A stretch of 64,000 nt of DNA from Mucilaginibacter pankratovii (GTDB lineage: Bacteria > Bacteroidota > Bacteroidia > Sphingobacteriales > Sphingobacteriaceae). This document shows, piece after piece, positions 54,033 to 62,901 of the stretch; position 1 is the stretch's first letter, and each line of letters opens with the position of its first letter. The notes under the pieces are model-generated. The model did not search any database. It was not told the DNA's origin and saw nothing but the letters and a program-made list of their open reading frames with translations. The stretch spans positions 550,110 through 614,109 of the forward strand of contig NZ_JACWMY010000003.1 in NCBI RefSeq assembly GCF_014773265.1, given 5' to 3'. Both the position numbers and the translations under genes were made by a program.

Positions 54033-55294
54033 TCAGGGCCTCTGCATTATACATGGCCATAATCGTTGCGCTTGTTATCGCTTTAATTTGTTCGGCAGTT
54101 ATTGCGGCGGGTTATTTTTACCGCCAGCAGTACCAGGTAAGCTTCAGGCATTCTCAATTGCAGCTTAATATTGCATCGGGTACTAATATCGTTTTAGCCG
54201 ATACAAATTACCTTTATAGTAACGACACGAAGTTTGGGCTTTTTCACGCAGATGCCGACTCTGTGGCGTTGCGGCGTACGCCGTGGGGGATATTTGATGT
54301 AGGGGTCGTTAAAGCTTTTACGCAAAGAGATACATTATCAAGTATTTTCCTGATTGGGCGGGCTATAGATTCGGCACAGTGGGCGTCGTTATACATTATA
54401 GACGAAAACCGGCCAATATCGGTTAGTTGGGACAATTTTATTAGGGGAGACGTGTATTTACCCAAGGGGGAAATTCAAACGGCCTATGTTGACAACCGCG
54501 GATTTGAAGGTGATAAAAGGCTGGTTATAGGTAAAATAAATAAAAGCAAAAGAGAGTTGCCTTCACTTGATTCCGAAAGACTTGGCATCATGGAAAAATA
54601 TTTTGATGATATCCCCCTAAAAAGAATGACCGGGTTTCCGTCCGCCGATACCATATCAAATTCTTTTTTACTGCCTGTGCGCTACATAAACCTGGGAAAA
54701 GAGCCTTATACCATTGCGCACACAATATTAAGCGGAAATTTAATCATTACATCAGATACCACGCTTACTATTGATAGTACTGCCCGGTTAGATGACGTTA
54801 TTGTTTTTGCCCGCTCGTTGCTTATTGGCGATGGCTTTAAGGGCCGGTGCCAGTTATATGCAACAGATACATTGCAAATTGGGCATCGATGCAGGCTGGA
54901 ATACCCTTCTTCTGTCGCTACCCTACGATATAAAAAAACAAATAGCGGCACCGAACTCTTAAGTGTCGGGAAAGGCAGCACTATTAATGGCACGCTAACC
55001 ATTTTTCAGAAGTTCCCTTCACAGGCATTCCCGATCTTAGATTTAACCAAAAATGTAGCCATTTACGGGCAAGTATATTGCCGCGGTGTTTTAACTTACC
55101 ACGAAAAAGCCGAGTTGAACGGAAGCGTGTACGCGTCGCGGTTTCGGTATAAAACTGAAATTTCTGATTTTGAAAATTATTTGGTGGGCAGCAGTATAGA
55201 TGGCGATAAATTGTCGCGGTATTATTTGCCCGGTATGTTCTTACCCGGGGCCGGTACTACTCATAAGATAATACAATGGCTTCAAAAAAACTAA
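54029..55294 (+). CDS. GspK-like minor component with beta-solenoid domain
   Basis: 421 residues. The N-terminus (RASALYMAIIVALVIALICS) resembles a pseudopilin helix that lacks Glu at position 5, as GspK characteristically does. The middle and C-terminal part is strand-rich with short repeats (GNLIITSDTTLTIDSTARLD, DVIVFARSLLIGDGF, then VGKGSTINGTLTIF and VYCRGVLTYHEKAELNGSVY) like polymer-forming/bactofilin-type beta solenoids, which is unusual for GspK. It overlaps the MORN-like gene upstream by 4 bp and the next pseudopilin gene by 19 bp. The location suggests a tip component of the pseudopilus (inference). Confidence 0.62.
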   Translation: MIRASALYMAIIVALVIALICSAVIAAGYFYRQQYQVSFRHSQLQLNIASGTNIVLADTNYLYSNDTKFGLFHADADSVALRRTPWGIFDVGVVKAFTQRDTLSSIFLIGRAIDSAQWASLYIIDENRPISVSWDNFIRGDVYLPKGEIQTAYVDNRGFEGDKRLVIGKINKSKRELPSLDSERLGIMEKYFDDIPLKRMTGFPSADTISNSFLLPVRYINLGKEPYTIAHTILSGNLIITSDTTLTIDSTARLDDVIVFARSLLIGDGFKGRCQLYATDTLQIGHRCRLEYPSSVATLRYKKTNSGTELLSVGKGSTINGTLTIFQKFPSQAFPILDLTKNVAIYGQVYCRGVLTYHEKAELNGSVYASRFRYKTEISDFENYLVGSSIDGDKLSRYYLPGMFLPGAGTTHKIIQWLQKN

Positions 55295-55635
55295 GGTTGT
55301 TTTTAGCCGGATCTACTTTGGTGGAGGTGCTGATAGCTATGATTGTAATTGTAGTTGTATTTAGTATGGCAATGGTTATTTTCAGCAATGTTACACGTTC
55401 TGCACCATCGATAATAAAAGTCCGCGCGCAAAAAGTACTCGATAAAGTGCTTGATGAAACGGAACAAAACAAAATATTTACGCCAGGTAATAAATCGTAC
55501 GAGTTGGACGGGTTTACAATTGAGGAGTCGGTTATGCCTTACGATGGCAATAACAGTTTATATCAAATCACCCTAACGGCATCGGCGAATAGCAGGGATA
55601 GTATAATGACAATTAAAAAAATTGTTTCAAAATGA
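55276..55635 (+). CDS. Type II secretion pseudopilin (GspI/PilV-like)
   Basis: 119 residues with a class III prepilin leader: Gly-12, then STLVEVLIAMIVIVVVF with Thr at +2 and Glu at +5 of the mature protein. The helix continues to about residue 33 and a small beta domain follows. The ATG lies inside the end of the previous gene (19-bp overlap), and the gene overlaps the next by 4 bp, showing translational coupling. It should be cleaved by the prepilin peptidase at 62377 and assembled as a minor pseudopilin. Confidence 0.85.
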   Translation: MASKKLRLFLAGSTLVEVLIAMIVIVVVFSMAMVIFSNVTRSAPSIIKVRAQKVLDKVLDETEQNKIFTPGNKSYELDGFTIEESVMPYDGNNSLYQITLTASANSRDSIMTIKKIVSK

Positions 55636-56138
55636 ACAATGCCCGGCTTAAAGCCTTTACCATGCTGGAAATTACGGTCACTATGGCTATTGTTGCAATC
55701 GTCATCACCATCATTTATACGGCTTATGGAATTGTAAGCAGGTCGTTTGCGTCCTTTCGGAAAAACCAAGAGCAGGTACTGGAGTTTGTTCAGTTAGATA
55801 AAATGATCAAAAGGGATTTTAACCGCGCCGGAATCATCTACGTAGATAACAGCCGGCTGGTGTTTATGGAGGGGATGGTTAACGTTCTGTATGCGTTTAA
55901 TGATTCTTCAGTTATTCGTAACGGAGGTACAATTGACACGTTTAAAGTAGTAAATAAAAACGTTCAGTTTAATTTTGAGCATCATCCGGCTACTGAAAGT
56001 GCCTGGCTTGCCGAAAAAAATAAGGTTGATGAGCTTTTGTTTGATGTTTCCTTTAAAGACAATATTATCCATTACATTTATAGGAAGCATTATAGTGCCG
56101 AAGACTTTCTAAAAGATTCAACCTATGCCATCCATTGA
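55632..56138 (+). CDS. Type II secretion pseudopilin (GspJ/PilW-like)
   Basis: 168 residues. Prepilin N-terminus NNARLKA followed by FTMLEITVTMAIVAIVITII: mature Phe+1, Glu+5, long hydrophobic helix. The residue before the cleavage site is Ala, not the usual Gly. A ~130-residue soluble domain follows (VQLDKMIKRDFNRAGIIY, SVIRNGGTIDTFKVV), the layout of GspJ. It overlaps both neighbours (4 bp upstream, 14 bp with gspF). Confidence 0.83.
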   Translation: MNNARLKAFTMLEITVTMAIVAIVITIIYTAYGIVSRSFASFRKNQEQVLEFVQLDKMIKRDFNRAGIIYVDNSRLVFMEGMVNVLYAFNDSSVIRNGGTIDTFKVVNKNVQFNFEHHPATESAWLAEKNKVDELLFDVSFKDNIIHYIYRKHYSAEDFLKDSTYAIH

Positions 56139-57270
56139 TATAAGCAGGTATAACCAAAAGCCTAAACCAGGTACCGCAGACAACAAAGGCCAAGGCGTTT
56201 TTGATTTTCTGAATAAAGATATCTCTTTTGGTTCGGGCCAATTGGCCGATAAAAAAAAAGAATCATTGTACGTCGAACTGGGTTCGTTGTTACAGGCGGG
56301 TATTAATTTAAAAGAGAGCCTGGAACTTATTACTGTGGAGCAGGAAAAAGTAAAGGATAAACAATTATTCCTGGGAATTCAGAAAGCAGTTGTAAACGGT
56401 GCTTCATTTTCAGCTGCTCTTAGGCAAGGCGGAAAATTTTCAACGTATGAAATTTTTAGCCTGCAAATAGGCGAGGAATCGGGCAAATTGAATGAGGTAC
56501 TGCAGGATCTGGCAAAATATTTTCAGAATAAAGTAAAGCAACGCCGTAAGGTGATCTCGGCGCTTACTTACCCTTGTATTGTTATGTTTACATCATTATC
56601 AGCGGTGTTTTTCATGCTGAAGGTGGTAGTTCCGATGTTTGGAGATGTGTTTATTCGTTTTGGGGGCAAACTGCCTTATGTGACGGAAAAGATCATCCAG
56701 GTTTCGAAGTTATTGGAGCACAATTTCCTTTGGATTTCTTTCTTGATTGCTGTAATCATAATCGGCTTGTATACGGTAAGAAAAACGGAGCGATTCCGGG
56801 CTTTGTCGTCTGTATTGATTTTGAAACTTCCGGTTATAGGCAATCTTGCTCAAAAAATATACCTGGCCCGGTTTTGCAATTCCATGCGTTTATTGATCAA
56901 TGCAAAACTACCATTGTTGCAGGCCATTTCGCTGGTGAGGCAAATGATCAGTTATTACCCGATAGAGAAATCGTTACAGGCTATTGAGAAAGACATCACC
57001 AATGGCAAACCATTGCATCAGAGCTTACAGCAATATACGGTATATCCCCCTAAGATGATACAATTGCTAAAGGTAGCCGAAGAAACAAACCAGCTCGATT
57101 TCTTTTTTGGCAGGTTGTCTGAACAGTATATAGAAGAAGTAGAGTATAAAACCGACACATTAAGCAATGCCATGGAGCCTTTGATTATTATTTTTTTGGG
57201 GATCATCGTAGGCGGCATATTAGTAGCCATGTACTTGCCGCTTTTTCAAATGAGTAACAGTTTTCAATAA
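56125..57270 (+). CDS. gspF: Type II secretion inner-membrane platform protein GspF
   Basis: 381 residues with two T2SSF domains (about 50-170 and 240-370). Family features are clear: ELGSLLQAGINLKESLELI near 50, FQNKVKQRRKVISALTYPCI near 132-150 (before helix 1), LARFCNSMRLLINAKLPLLQ near 247 (start of the second repeat) and a C-terminal helix PLIIIFLGIIVGGILVAMYLP. Three to four membrane helices. The platform protein couples the GspE ATPase to pseudopilus growth. It is the last gene of the plus-strand arm and meets the minus-strand arm tail-to-tail, 8 bp apart. Confidence 0.92.
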   Translation: MPSIDISRYNQKPKPGTADNKGQGVFDFLNKDISFGSGQLADKKKESLYVELGSLLQAGINLKESLELITVEQEKVKDKQLFLGIQKAVVNGASFSAALRQGGKFSTYEIFSLQIGEESGKLNEVLQDLAKYFQNKVKQRRKVISALTYPCIVMFTSLSAVFFMLKVVVPMFGDVFIRFGGKLPYVTEKIIQVSKLLEHNFLWISFLIAVIIIGLYTVRKTERFRALSSVLILKLPVIGNLAQKIYLARFCNSMRLLINAKLPLLQAISLVRQMISYYPIEKSLQAIEKDITNGKPLHQSLQQYTVYPPKMIQLLKVAEETNQLDFFFGRLSEQYIEEVEYKTDTLSNAMEPLIIIFLGIIVGGILVAMYLPLFQMSNSFQ

Positions 57271-57278
57271 CCAATAAG

Positions 57279-57800
57279 CTATTGCAAAGCGGTAATGTAA
57301 ACATCCATATAAAGCCGTGATTTAGCGTTTGCCTGGTAGGCATCGAATTTTTTAATAGAAACTGACCGCAAAAAGCCAGTGCCTGGTAGTTCGTATAATT
57401 TTTGTGCTGTTTTTAATAACGAAAAAAAATCTCCCTCCAGCCTTACTTGGTTTACGAGCACTTGCCCGTCCCCTAAAACGAGCGTATTAACCGGCACTGC
57501 TACAAGTTTTGCACCATGCTGTTGCGCAATAAGAGCGATCTGGGTTATAGCAGTGTTCCTAAAGTTTAATGTGTCTACACGGTAAGCGGCAATCAAGCGA
57601 TTTAAATTAAGATTTTTTCTAGTTAAATAGCCGGGTTCCGTGCTTAGGCCGGCTGTTTCATTCTGTTGTAGCACAAGTTGACGGTGGGCCTGCCATGCCT
57701 CCAGTGTTTTTTTTAAAGCTAACTGGTAGCATATGAGCATTAACGCTATCGATAATACAGGTAGCCCCAACTTGTTATATATAAAAAAACGCTTTATCAT
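57279..57800 (-). CDS. PilO/GspM-like inner-membrane protein
   Basis: 173 residues with one membrane helix near the N-terminus (LGLPVLSIALMLICYQLAL), a coiled-coil segment, and a C-terminal ferredoxin-like domain (VRLEGDFFSLLKTAQKLYEL, FLRSVSIKKFDAY) typical of PilO/GspM. Its ATG overlaps the stop codon of the upstream gene (TAATG), so translation is coupled. It should dimerise with the PilN-like part of that protein to form the assembly platform. It is the last gene of the minus-strand arm. Confidence 0.72.
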   Translation of the reverse strand: MIKRFFIYNKLGLPVLSIALMLICYQLALKKTLEAWQAHRQLVLQQNETAGLSTEPGYLTRKNLNLNRLIAAYRVDTLNFRNTAITQIALIAQQHGAKLVAVPVNTLVLGDGQVLVNQVRLEGDFFSLLKTAQKLYELPGTGFLRSVSIKKFDAYQANAKSRLYMDVYITALQ

Positions 57801-59011
57801 TAATAATTAATTGAGATCCTAAACTCTCCATTTTCTTTATCGTTATCGGGCAGGTAACTTTCTAACTGTGCATCTTTTACCCATTTTTGTGCTTTAGCAC
57901 GCGCCAGCCATTCATTAACAGGTATGATGCTTGCCGAATTTCCTGTTATCAAGATCGTCTTATCAATAAAGTTAATTTGATTTTGCTGCCTACCTCCGCC
58001 CGTTGCCGGCGGGTCTATGCTAACAGATGATAATGTCAGCCCCGCGGGCATCAGCCGGGCGAGCCTGCTAACATCCTTTAGCTTCCTTTGGTCGATGCTC
58101 CAGCCCAAGGCTTTTAATAATTGCTCTTGTTGCTTAATAGCTTCGTTAAGCTTTTCAATTTCGTTGCCGTTTTGAAGGCTGCGGCCTGCCGTTTCGGCAA
58201 GTTGGTTATTAGCGGAATTTAACGAGGAAAAGGCCAGGAAATTTACCAACAGAAGCACAAGTGTTGCTGCTAGAATAATAGCTGAACGAACACGGAACTT
58301 GTTAAGCTGTACCTGCTCGTTAAGCCTTTTATCCAAATGCGTTGCTTCTGCTTTGATCCATCCCGTATTACCTAACACCACCAACTGGAAAGCCGCCGCA
58401 TAAGCCAATAGAAACTCTTCATTTACCTCTTCATTTTCAACTTTTATATTAAAGGGCGCTCTGCTGCCGGGTACAAATTTATAGGAAAGCCACTCACCAT
58501 TTTCGCTTCTGTGTATATTATGGCCGGCAAAAATTACATTTTCGCCGTAAATATTAAGCTGTGGGAGTGTTTGATCTATCACGAAGGGCCCAAGGCTAAG
58601 CGAAAGAACATCATATCCTGCGGCTTTTAATTCTTTTACTATTTTATCTGCTTCGATCCGCCGTATCATGGCTACATATGAGCTGGCGCCACTTTGAAAA
58701 TGTTGCACATAAAAGTCCCTGATGTTTGCATCAGGCAGTATTGTACTCAGGTTACTTTCATTTACATTCGCCAGCTTCCCAACCTGCCTGATGAAAACCC
58801 CCTTACCCGTTATATTTAGTGCCACTATCGCAGTAAGCTGTTTTAGCGCTTTTAAATGTTCCGGAGACGCAATGCCTGTTTCCCGTGCAGTAATAGACAG
58901 GAGATCTTTTTCCGCATGCAAGCTCGCTACGCACAAAGTTTTTGTTCCATCGCCATTGATATGAAGATGGATGCCGGTGGCCTTGCTTATTCTGTAATAT
59001 GCGGCAAACAT
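57800..59011 (-). CDS. PilM-PilN fusion (GspL-like) platform protein
   Basis: 403 residues from the ATG at 59011, preferred to an ATG at 59056 that lies within gspD; the chosen start leaves 4 bp between the genes. The N-terminal ~245 residues have the actin-like PilM/GspL cytoplasmic fold pattern (GDGTKTLCVASLHAEKD, ITGKGVFIRQVGKL, VVLGNTGWIKAEA). A membrane helix (about 255-275, SAIILAATLVLLLVNFLAF) is followed by a coiled coil and a PilN-like periplasmic domain. In type IV pili these are two proteins; a fused form is the GspL arrangement. It should recruit GspE to the membrane. Confidence 0.75.
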   Translation of the reverse strand: MFAAYYRISKATGIHLHINGDGTKTLCVASLHAEKDLLSITARETGIASPEHLKALKQLTAIVALNITGKGVFIRQVGKLANVNESNLSTILPDANIRDFYVQHFQSGASSYVAMIRRIEADKIVKELKAAGYDVLSLSLGPFVIDQTLPQLNIYGENVIFAGHNIHRSENGEWLSYKFVPGSRAPFNIKVENEEVNEEFLLAYAAAFQLVVLGNTGWIKAEATHLDKRLNEQVQLNKFRVRSAIILAATLVLLLVNFLAFSSLNSANNQLAETAGRSLQNGNEIEKLNEAIKQQEQLLKALGWSIDQRKLKDVSRLARLMPAGLTLSSVSIDPPATGGGRQQNQINFIDKTILITGNSASIIPVNEWLARAKAQKWVKDAQLESYLPDNDKENGEFRISINY

Positions 59012-59015
59012 ATTT

Positions 59016-60941
59016 TTAACGAATGATTGTAGGTTTAATAAATACCAGCGTAACAACTTTAGACCTCACTTTTTCTTTACTGCTGAATATCCATTTTAAT
59101 ATGGGTATACGCGAAAGTAATGGAATACCTGATGAATTATCCGAGGACTCGGTTCGTTCTATTCCTCCTAAAACAATCATATCTTCATTGTGGGCTCGTA
59201 AGGTTGATTCGAATTTACTTGTTGATTTCGGCGGAGGGGACCCATCTGTGGGTATAGAAGTAAAGTCTGAAATATCTATTTTTATACCCAGGGTTACCTG
59301 ATCGTCACCGGATACAATTGGCCGTATGTTAATAGTTAGGTTTGCATTAGATTCCCGGTATTCGTTCGTAAAAATCGACGTATTGGTTGCTGCGGAGGGG
59401 AACACATTTTGGGTGACATTTTTATAAAAAACCGTATTGCCGATGCTAAGCGAGGCTGTGTGCCCATTTAACGCCGCCAGTTTTGGTACGGAGCGCACAT
59501 CCACGTTATTCTGAGCTTCCAGAGCCTTTATATTTAAATAAAAATTTGGCGTTACACGCCCAAGGTTTGTGGAGAAAACGCCACCCAAGCGGTTAAGCAA
59601 GTCATTAACAGATCGGGAGCTCAGCGTAAAATTAACGCCGGGTAAAATGGTTCCGCCTGTTTTTACACTGTCGGCTGTACCTGCTGATAAGCCGGTTGAA
59701 ATCTTCCTTGTTTTATGAACATCTATCAGGGTTACTTCTATGAGTATTTGAGGTACTAATACATCAATTTGCTTTATTAATGCAGCAATTTCCTGTATTT
59801 GGGGTTTGGACCCCGACAAAAGTAAGGTGTTTTGCTCCCGAAATTCTTTTATTTCGATGCCTCTCTTCCAATCCTGCGGAATCATGGCCAGTACCGTATC
59901 AATAGACCTGTTTTGAAGCATAACCGCCAAATTGGCTCTAAGCCCCTCCAGTTTTCTTTCACCAATCAGGTATACGTTATTTTCCTGGTTGTAAGTATAG
60001 TCGGTGCCTTTGAAAATCAAATCCAAGAAACTTTCATAAGTAAGGTTATTTGCATTTATAAAATTGATATTGCCTTTTATTTCAGAGTAGATGAAGTAAT
60101 TTTTATTCATTTCCTGCGAAGCAGATCGTACAAGGTCCATAATTGAGGAGTTTGCAGCGTTTACAGAAACAAGCTTTTGCCCTCCCACTGTTTGGACATA
60201 TATGCCGACATTCGCTGCCGGTGTATTGTTAATGGGCTTAAATACGCGTTTCACTGACGTGTTCTTATCGCCATTTACATATAGTTGCTCGTTTTCGTCA
60301 AGTGTCTGAAAGAGATAAAAACTATCATTCGTTTTTACCATTTTAATTTCATTTGCATAAGCGAACTTATCCATTGCTACATCAAAATCTGCTGCAGTTA
60401 TAAATGCGGTAACTACCTTTCCCTGTAATGCCGGGGGAACAATTATATTTTTTCCGGAAACTTGCGTTATCTTCCTGGCTACTGCGGCCAGGCTATCATT
60501 AGCCACATCAACGCTTAACACATTGTTCAATTTCTGATATTGAACATTCAATTCTTTTATTTTAGGTTTTACCGCCGGTTCAAAATGTGGTTTAATAACC
60601 AGGATGGAACCGGTTACATCTATATCAAGATTATATTGCTGGGCCATCAGTAATATAATATTGCTTGCGACAACGTTCGGGAAGGTGTTGTTGATGCTGA
60701 CATTTACAGTCGGGTCGACATAGAAGTTGATATTGTTTGAACGGCTTATAGCCCTAAGGTATTCCTGAATAGGTACCCCTGATATAGACAGTTGCACGGG
60801 TTTATTTAACCCCGGAATAAACCGAGCGAGACTATCTAATTTTTGCTGGAGAATGATCAAACGTGGGTTGCCTTGCGCCACCAGTTTCGCTGGTATAAAT
60901 ATAGCGAGGGCAAATAAAATAAGCAGGTACAGTTTTTTCAT
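59016..60941 (-). CDS. gspD: Type II secretion secretin GspD
   Basis: 641 residues with a signal peptide (MKKLYLLILFALAIFIPAKL, ending VAQ). An N0/STN domain lies at about 42-115 (SISGVPIQEYLRAISRSNN), N1-N3-type domains to about 390, and the secretin core from about 395 (LVPQILIEVTLIDVHKTR; VDVRSVPKLAALNGHTASLS; VTLGIKIDISDFTS; MIVLGGIERTESSDNSSGIP; LLSRIPILKWIFSS). It forms the outer-membrane channel. Length and order are normal; the extra N-terminal repeat (about 130-215) is also seen in other Bacteroidota secretins. It lies 11 bp after gspE. Confidence 0.92.
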   Translation of the reverse strand: MKKLYLLILFALAIFIPAKLVAQGNPRLIILQQKLDSLARFIPGLNKPVQLSISGVPIQEYLRAISRSNNINFYVDPTVNVSINNTFPNVVASNIILLMAQQYNLDIDVTGSILVIKPHFEPAVKPKIKELNVQYQKLNNVLSVDVANDSLAAVARKITQVSGKNIIVPPALQGKVVTAFITAADFDVAMDKFAYANEIKMVKTNDSFYLFQTLDENEQLYVNGDKNTSVKRVFKPINNTPAANVGIYVQTVGGQKLVSVNAANSSIMDLVRSASQEMNKNYFIYSEIKGNINFINANNLTYESFLDLIFKGTDYTYNQENNVYLIGERKLEGLRANLAVMLQNRSIDTVLAMIPQDWKRGIEIKEFREQNTLLLSGSKPQIQEIAALIKQIDVLVPQILIEVTLIDVHKTRKISTGLSAGTADSVKTGGTILPGVNFTLSSRSVNDLLNRLGGVFSTNLGRVTPNFYLNIKALEAQNNVDVRSVPKLAALNGHTASLSIGNTVFYKNVTQNVFPSAATNTSIFTNEYRESNANLTINIRPIVSGDDQVTLGIKIDISDFTSIPTDGSPPPKSTSKFESTLRAHNEDMIVLGGIERTESSDNSSGIPLLSRIPILKWIFSSKEKVRSKVVTLVFIKPTIIR

Positions 60942-60952
60942 AAACCCTGTGG

Positions 60953-62380
60953 TTAGTAATTAAATAGTAAAGGAAAAATTTCGTCTAACGAAGTTTGCCC
61001 CCCATGAAATAGTTCGAATGCATTTTCGGCCAATGATTTTATGCCTCTCTCCTGTAGAAGCCGCCGCACATCCATTTCGCCCTTTTTAATTTCGGCAGCT
61101 AACTCACGGTCAACAGCTATCACTTCGTAAACAGCTTTCCTTCCCTTGTAGCCAGTAAAGTAGCACTTGCTACAGCCTTTAGGGGCAAACTGGAAATCCA
61201 CTTGCGAATACGGGCGAAACTGTTTGGGGTAGTAGGTGTCGGACATAGGCTTACGCTCTTTGCAATCGGGGCAAAGCATTCGGAGCAGCCGTTGTGCTAC
61301 TGTAGTATTTACAGTGCTTGCCACTAAGAATGGCGGTACTCCCATATCAATAAGGCGCGAAACCGTACCCCATGCAGAGTTGGTGTGAATAGTTGATAAA
61401 ACCAAATGCCCGGTAAGTGCCGCACGTACCGCCATGTTGGCTGTATCCACATCTCTTATCTCGCCTACCATTATCACATCCGGGTCTTGTCGCAGGAAAG
61501 TTTTAAGCGCTGCCGCAAACCCTAAACCAATGGATTCTTTCAACTGAACCTGGTTGATACCCTCAAGCGTATATTCAACCGGGTCTTCTATAGTTAAGAT
61601 ATTCCTTGATTCGACATTAAGCAGTTTTAAGGTTGCGTAAAGGGTGGTGGTTTTACCCGAACCCGTTGGGCCGCTTATCAATAAAATACCGTTCGGCCTC
61701 CGGGCACCTTGCATGTAGTTATTTAAATCAAAGGCCGACAGCCCGAGTTTTTCCAGCCCGATATTTGCCGCATCGTTGTTTAGTAACCTCAAAACAATTT
61801 TTTCGCCATATAATGCCGGCAGTATAGATACGCGTATGTCAAATTGTAGGTTATCATAATTATAACCCCACCTGCCATCTTGCGGCAGCCTTTTTTCGGC
61901 AATATCCAAGTTAGACAGGATTTTAATTTTATTTACTAACGCAGGATAATCTTCGCGATTTATAAGGTAACGCTCAATCATCATGCCGTCAATACGTATG
62001 CGTACACGACACTTGTGCTCATAACTCTCGATATGAATGTCGCTGCTCTTTAAGTTTTTTGCTTCCCGCACCAGGTTTAACAAAAAATTGTCCGGGTCGG
62101 CGCCTGCCTGAGTTTTTTCGGTAGACAGGGCGATGTCATCCTTTATATAATAAGTCGAGAGTAACCGGCTAATTTCCTGGTCTGGCAAAATGGTAACCTC
62201 TACAGGACAGTTCAATAAAATCTCGAGTTCTGAACGTAATTCTTCCGAATCGTTGATGCTGTACAATAGTAAGGCATTGTCTCTTTTCCCCGCAGGTAAT
62301 ATTTTATAATACCAAGCCTGTTCCCTGGTTAAAAGGTGGATATGTTCTGTTTGCAGGTTTATTTCTTTTTGCGCGGTCAT
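60953..62380 (-). CDS. gspE: Type II secretion ATPase GspE
   Basis: 475 residues. Walker A GPTGSGKT at 237-244, Asp box ILTIEDPVEY (261-270), Walker B region RQDPDVIMVGEIRD (297-310), His box LTGHLVLSTIHTN (322-334), and a Zn tetracysteine site with Cys370, Cys373, Cys403 and Cys406. The N-terminal domain (residues 1-100) is short compared with long GspE/PilB forms. It powers pseudopilus assembly from the cytoplasmic face. It overlaps the prepilin peptidase gene by 4 bp (ATGA). Confidence 0.94.
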   Translation of the reverse strand: MTAQKEINLQTEHIHLLTREQAWYYKILPAGKRDNALLLYSINDSEELRSELEILLNCPVEVTILPDQEISRLLSTYYIKDDIALSTEKTQAGADPDNFLLNLVREAKNLKSSDIHIESYEHKCRVRIRIDGMMIERYLINREDYPALVNKIKILSNLDIAEKRLPQDGRWGYNYDNLQFDIRVSILPALYGEKIVLRLLNNDAANIGLEKLGLSAFDLNNYMQGARRPNGILLISGPTGSGKTTTLYATLKLLNVESRNILTIEDPVEYTLEGINQVQLKESIGLGFAAALKTFLRQDPDVIMVGEIRDVDTANMAVRAALTGHLVLSTIHTNSAWGTVSRLIDMGVPPFLVASTVNTTVAQRLLRMLCPDCKERKPMSDTYYPKQFRPYSQVDFQFAPKGCSKCYFTGYKGRKAVYEVIAVDRELAAEIKKGEMDVRRLLQERGIKSLAENAFELFHGGQTSLDEIFPLLFNY

Positions 62381-62892
62381 CTCTGCAACAAATAAAATAA
62401 CCAGTTATCATCATTTAGCCTCACCTCAGGACACTCCCAACTAACCAGCAAGAGTCCCGCAAAAAGTAAAGCCTGCAAGCCTGCAAACGGAATAAACTTC
62501 GTTTTGATAAGCGATAAGAGGCTTAAACCTAACCATATGAATAATATGATGATGCTGCTTGATATAAAAAACAGCATAAAATTTAACGACGGTAGGTAAA
62601 AGGCTACGCTAACCAGGAATAAGATATCAGCCCAACCAATTAATGCACCTGTTATATTAACCCATGCTTTTTTCCTTGCCGAAAAATAAAGGGAGGTAAA
62701 CCCCATAATAATTACAAGGCAGCAAATTGGGGTAATTGCAGATAGCAGTACTGCCTTAACCGAATTGCTCCCCGATGCCCTTATCACAACAAGAAGTACA
62801 GAAAGGATGGGAAACAAAAACCAAAGAATGCTGCGGCTTTTAATATCCTGTATAAACATGGTTACCAGAATAACGATTACGGCTATTTTCAT
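62377..62892 (-). CDS. gspO: Prepilin peptidase (A24 family), peptidase domain only
   Basis: 171 residues from the ATG at 62892; a GTG at 62901 directly after the gspG stop is also possible. Five to six membrane helices. The two catalytic Asp of A24 aspartic peptidases are assignable: FIQDIKSRSI at the end of helix 1, and GWAD before helix 4 in place of the usual GxGD. The N-terminal methyltransferase domain with its Cys motif, present in long GspO/PilD enzymes, is absent. It should cleave the three pseudopilins encoded here. Lies between gspG and gspE with overlap, so co-transcribed. Confidence 0.83.
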   Translation of the reverse strand: MKIAVIVILVTMFIQDIKSRSILWFLFPILSVLLVVIRASGSNSVKAVLLSAITPICCLVIIMGFTSLYFSARKKAWVNITGALIGWADILFLVSVAFYLPSLNFMLFFISSSIIILFIWLGLSLLSLIKTKFIPFAGLQALLFAGLLLVSWECPEVRLNDDNWLFYLLQR

Positions 62893-62901
62893 GAACAGCA
62901 C

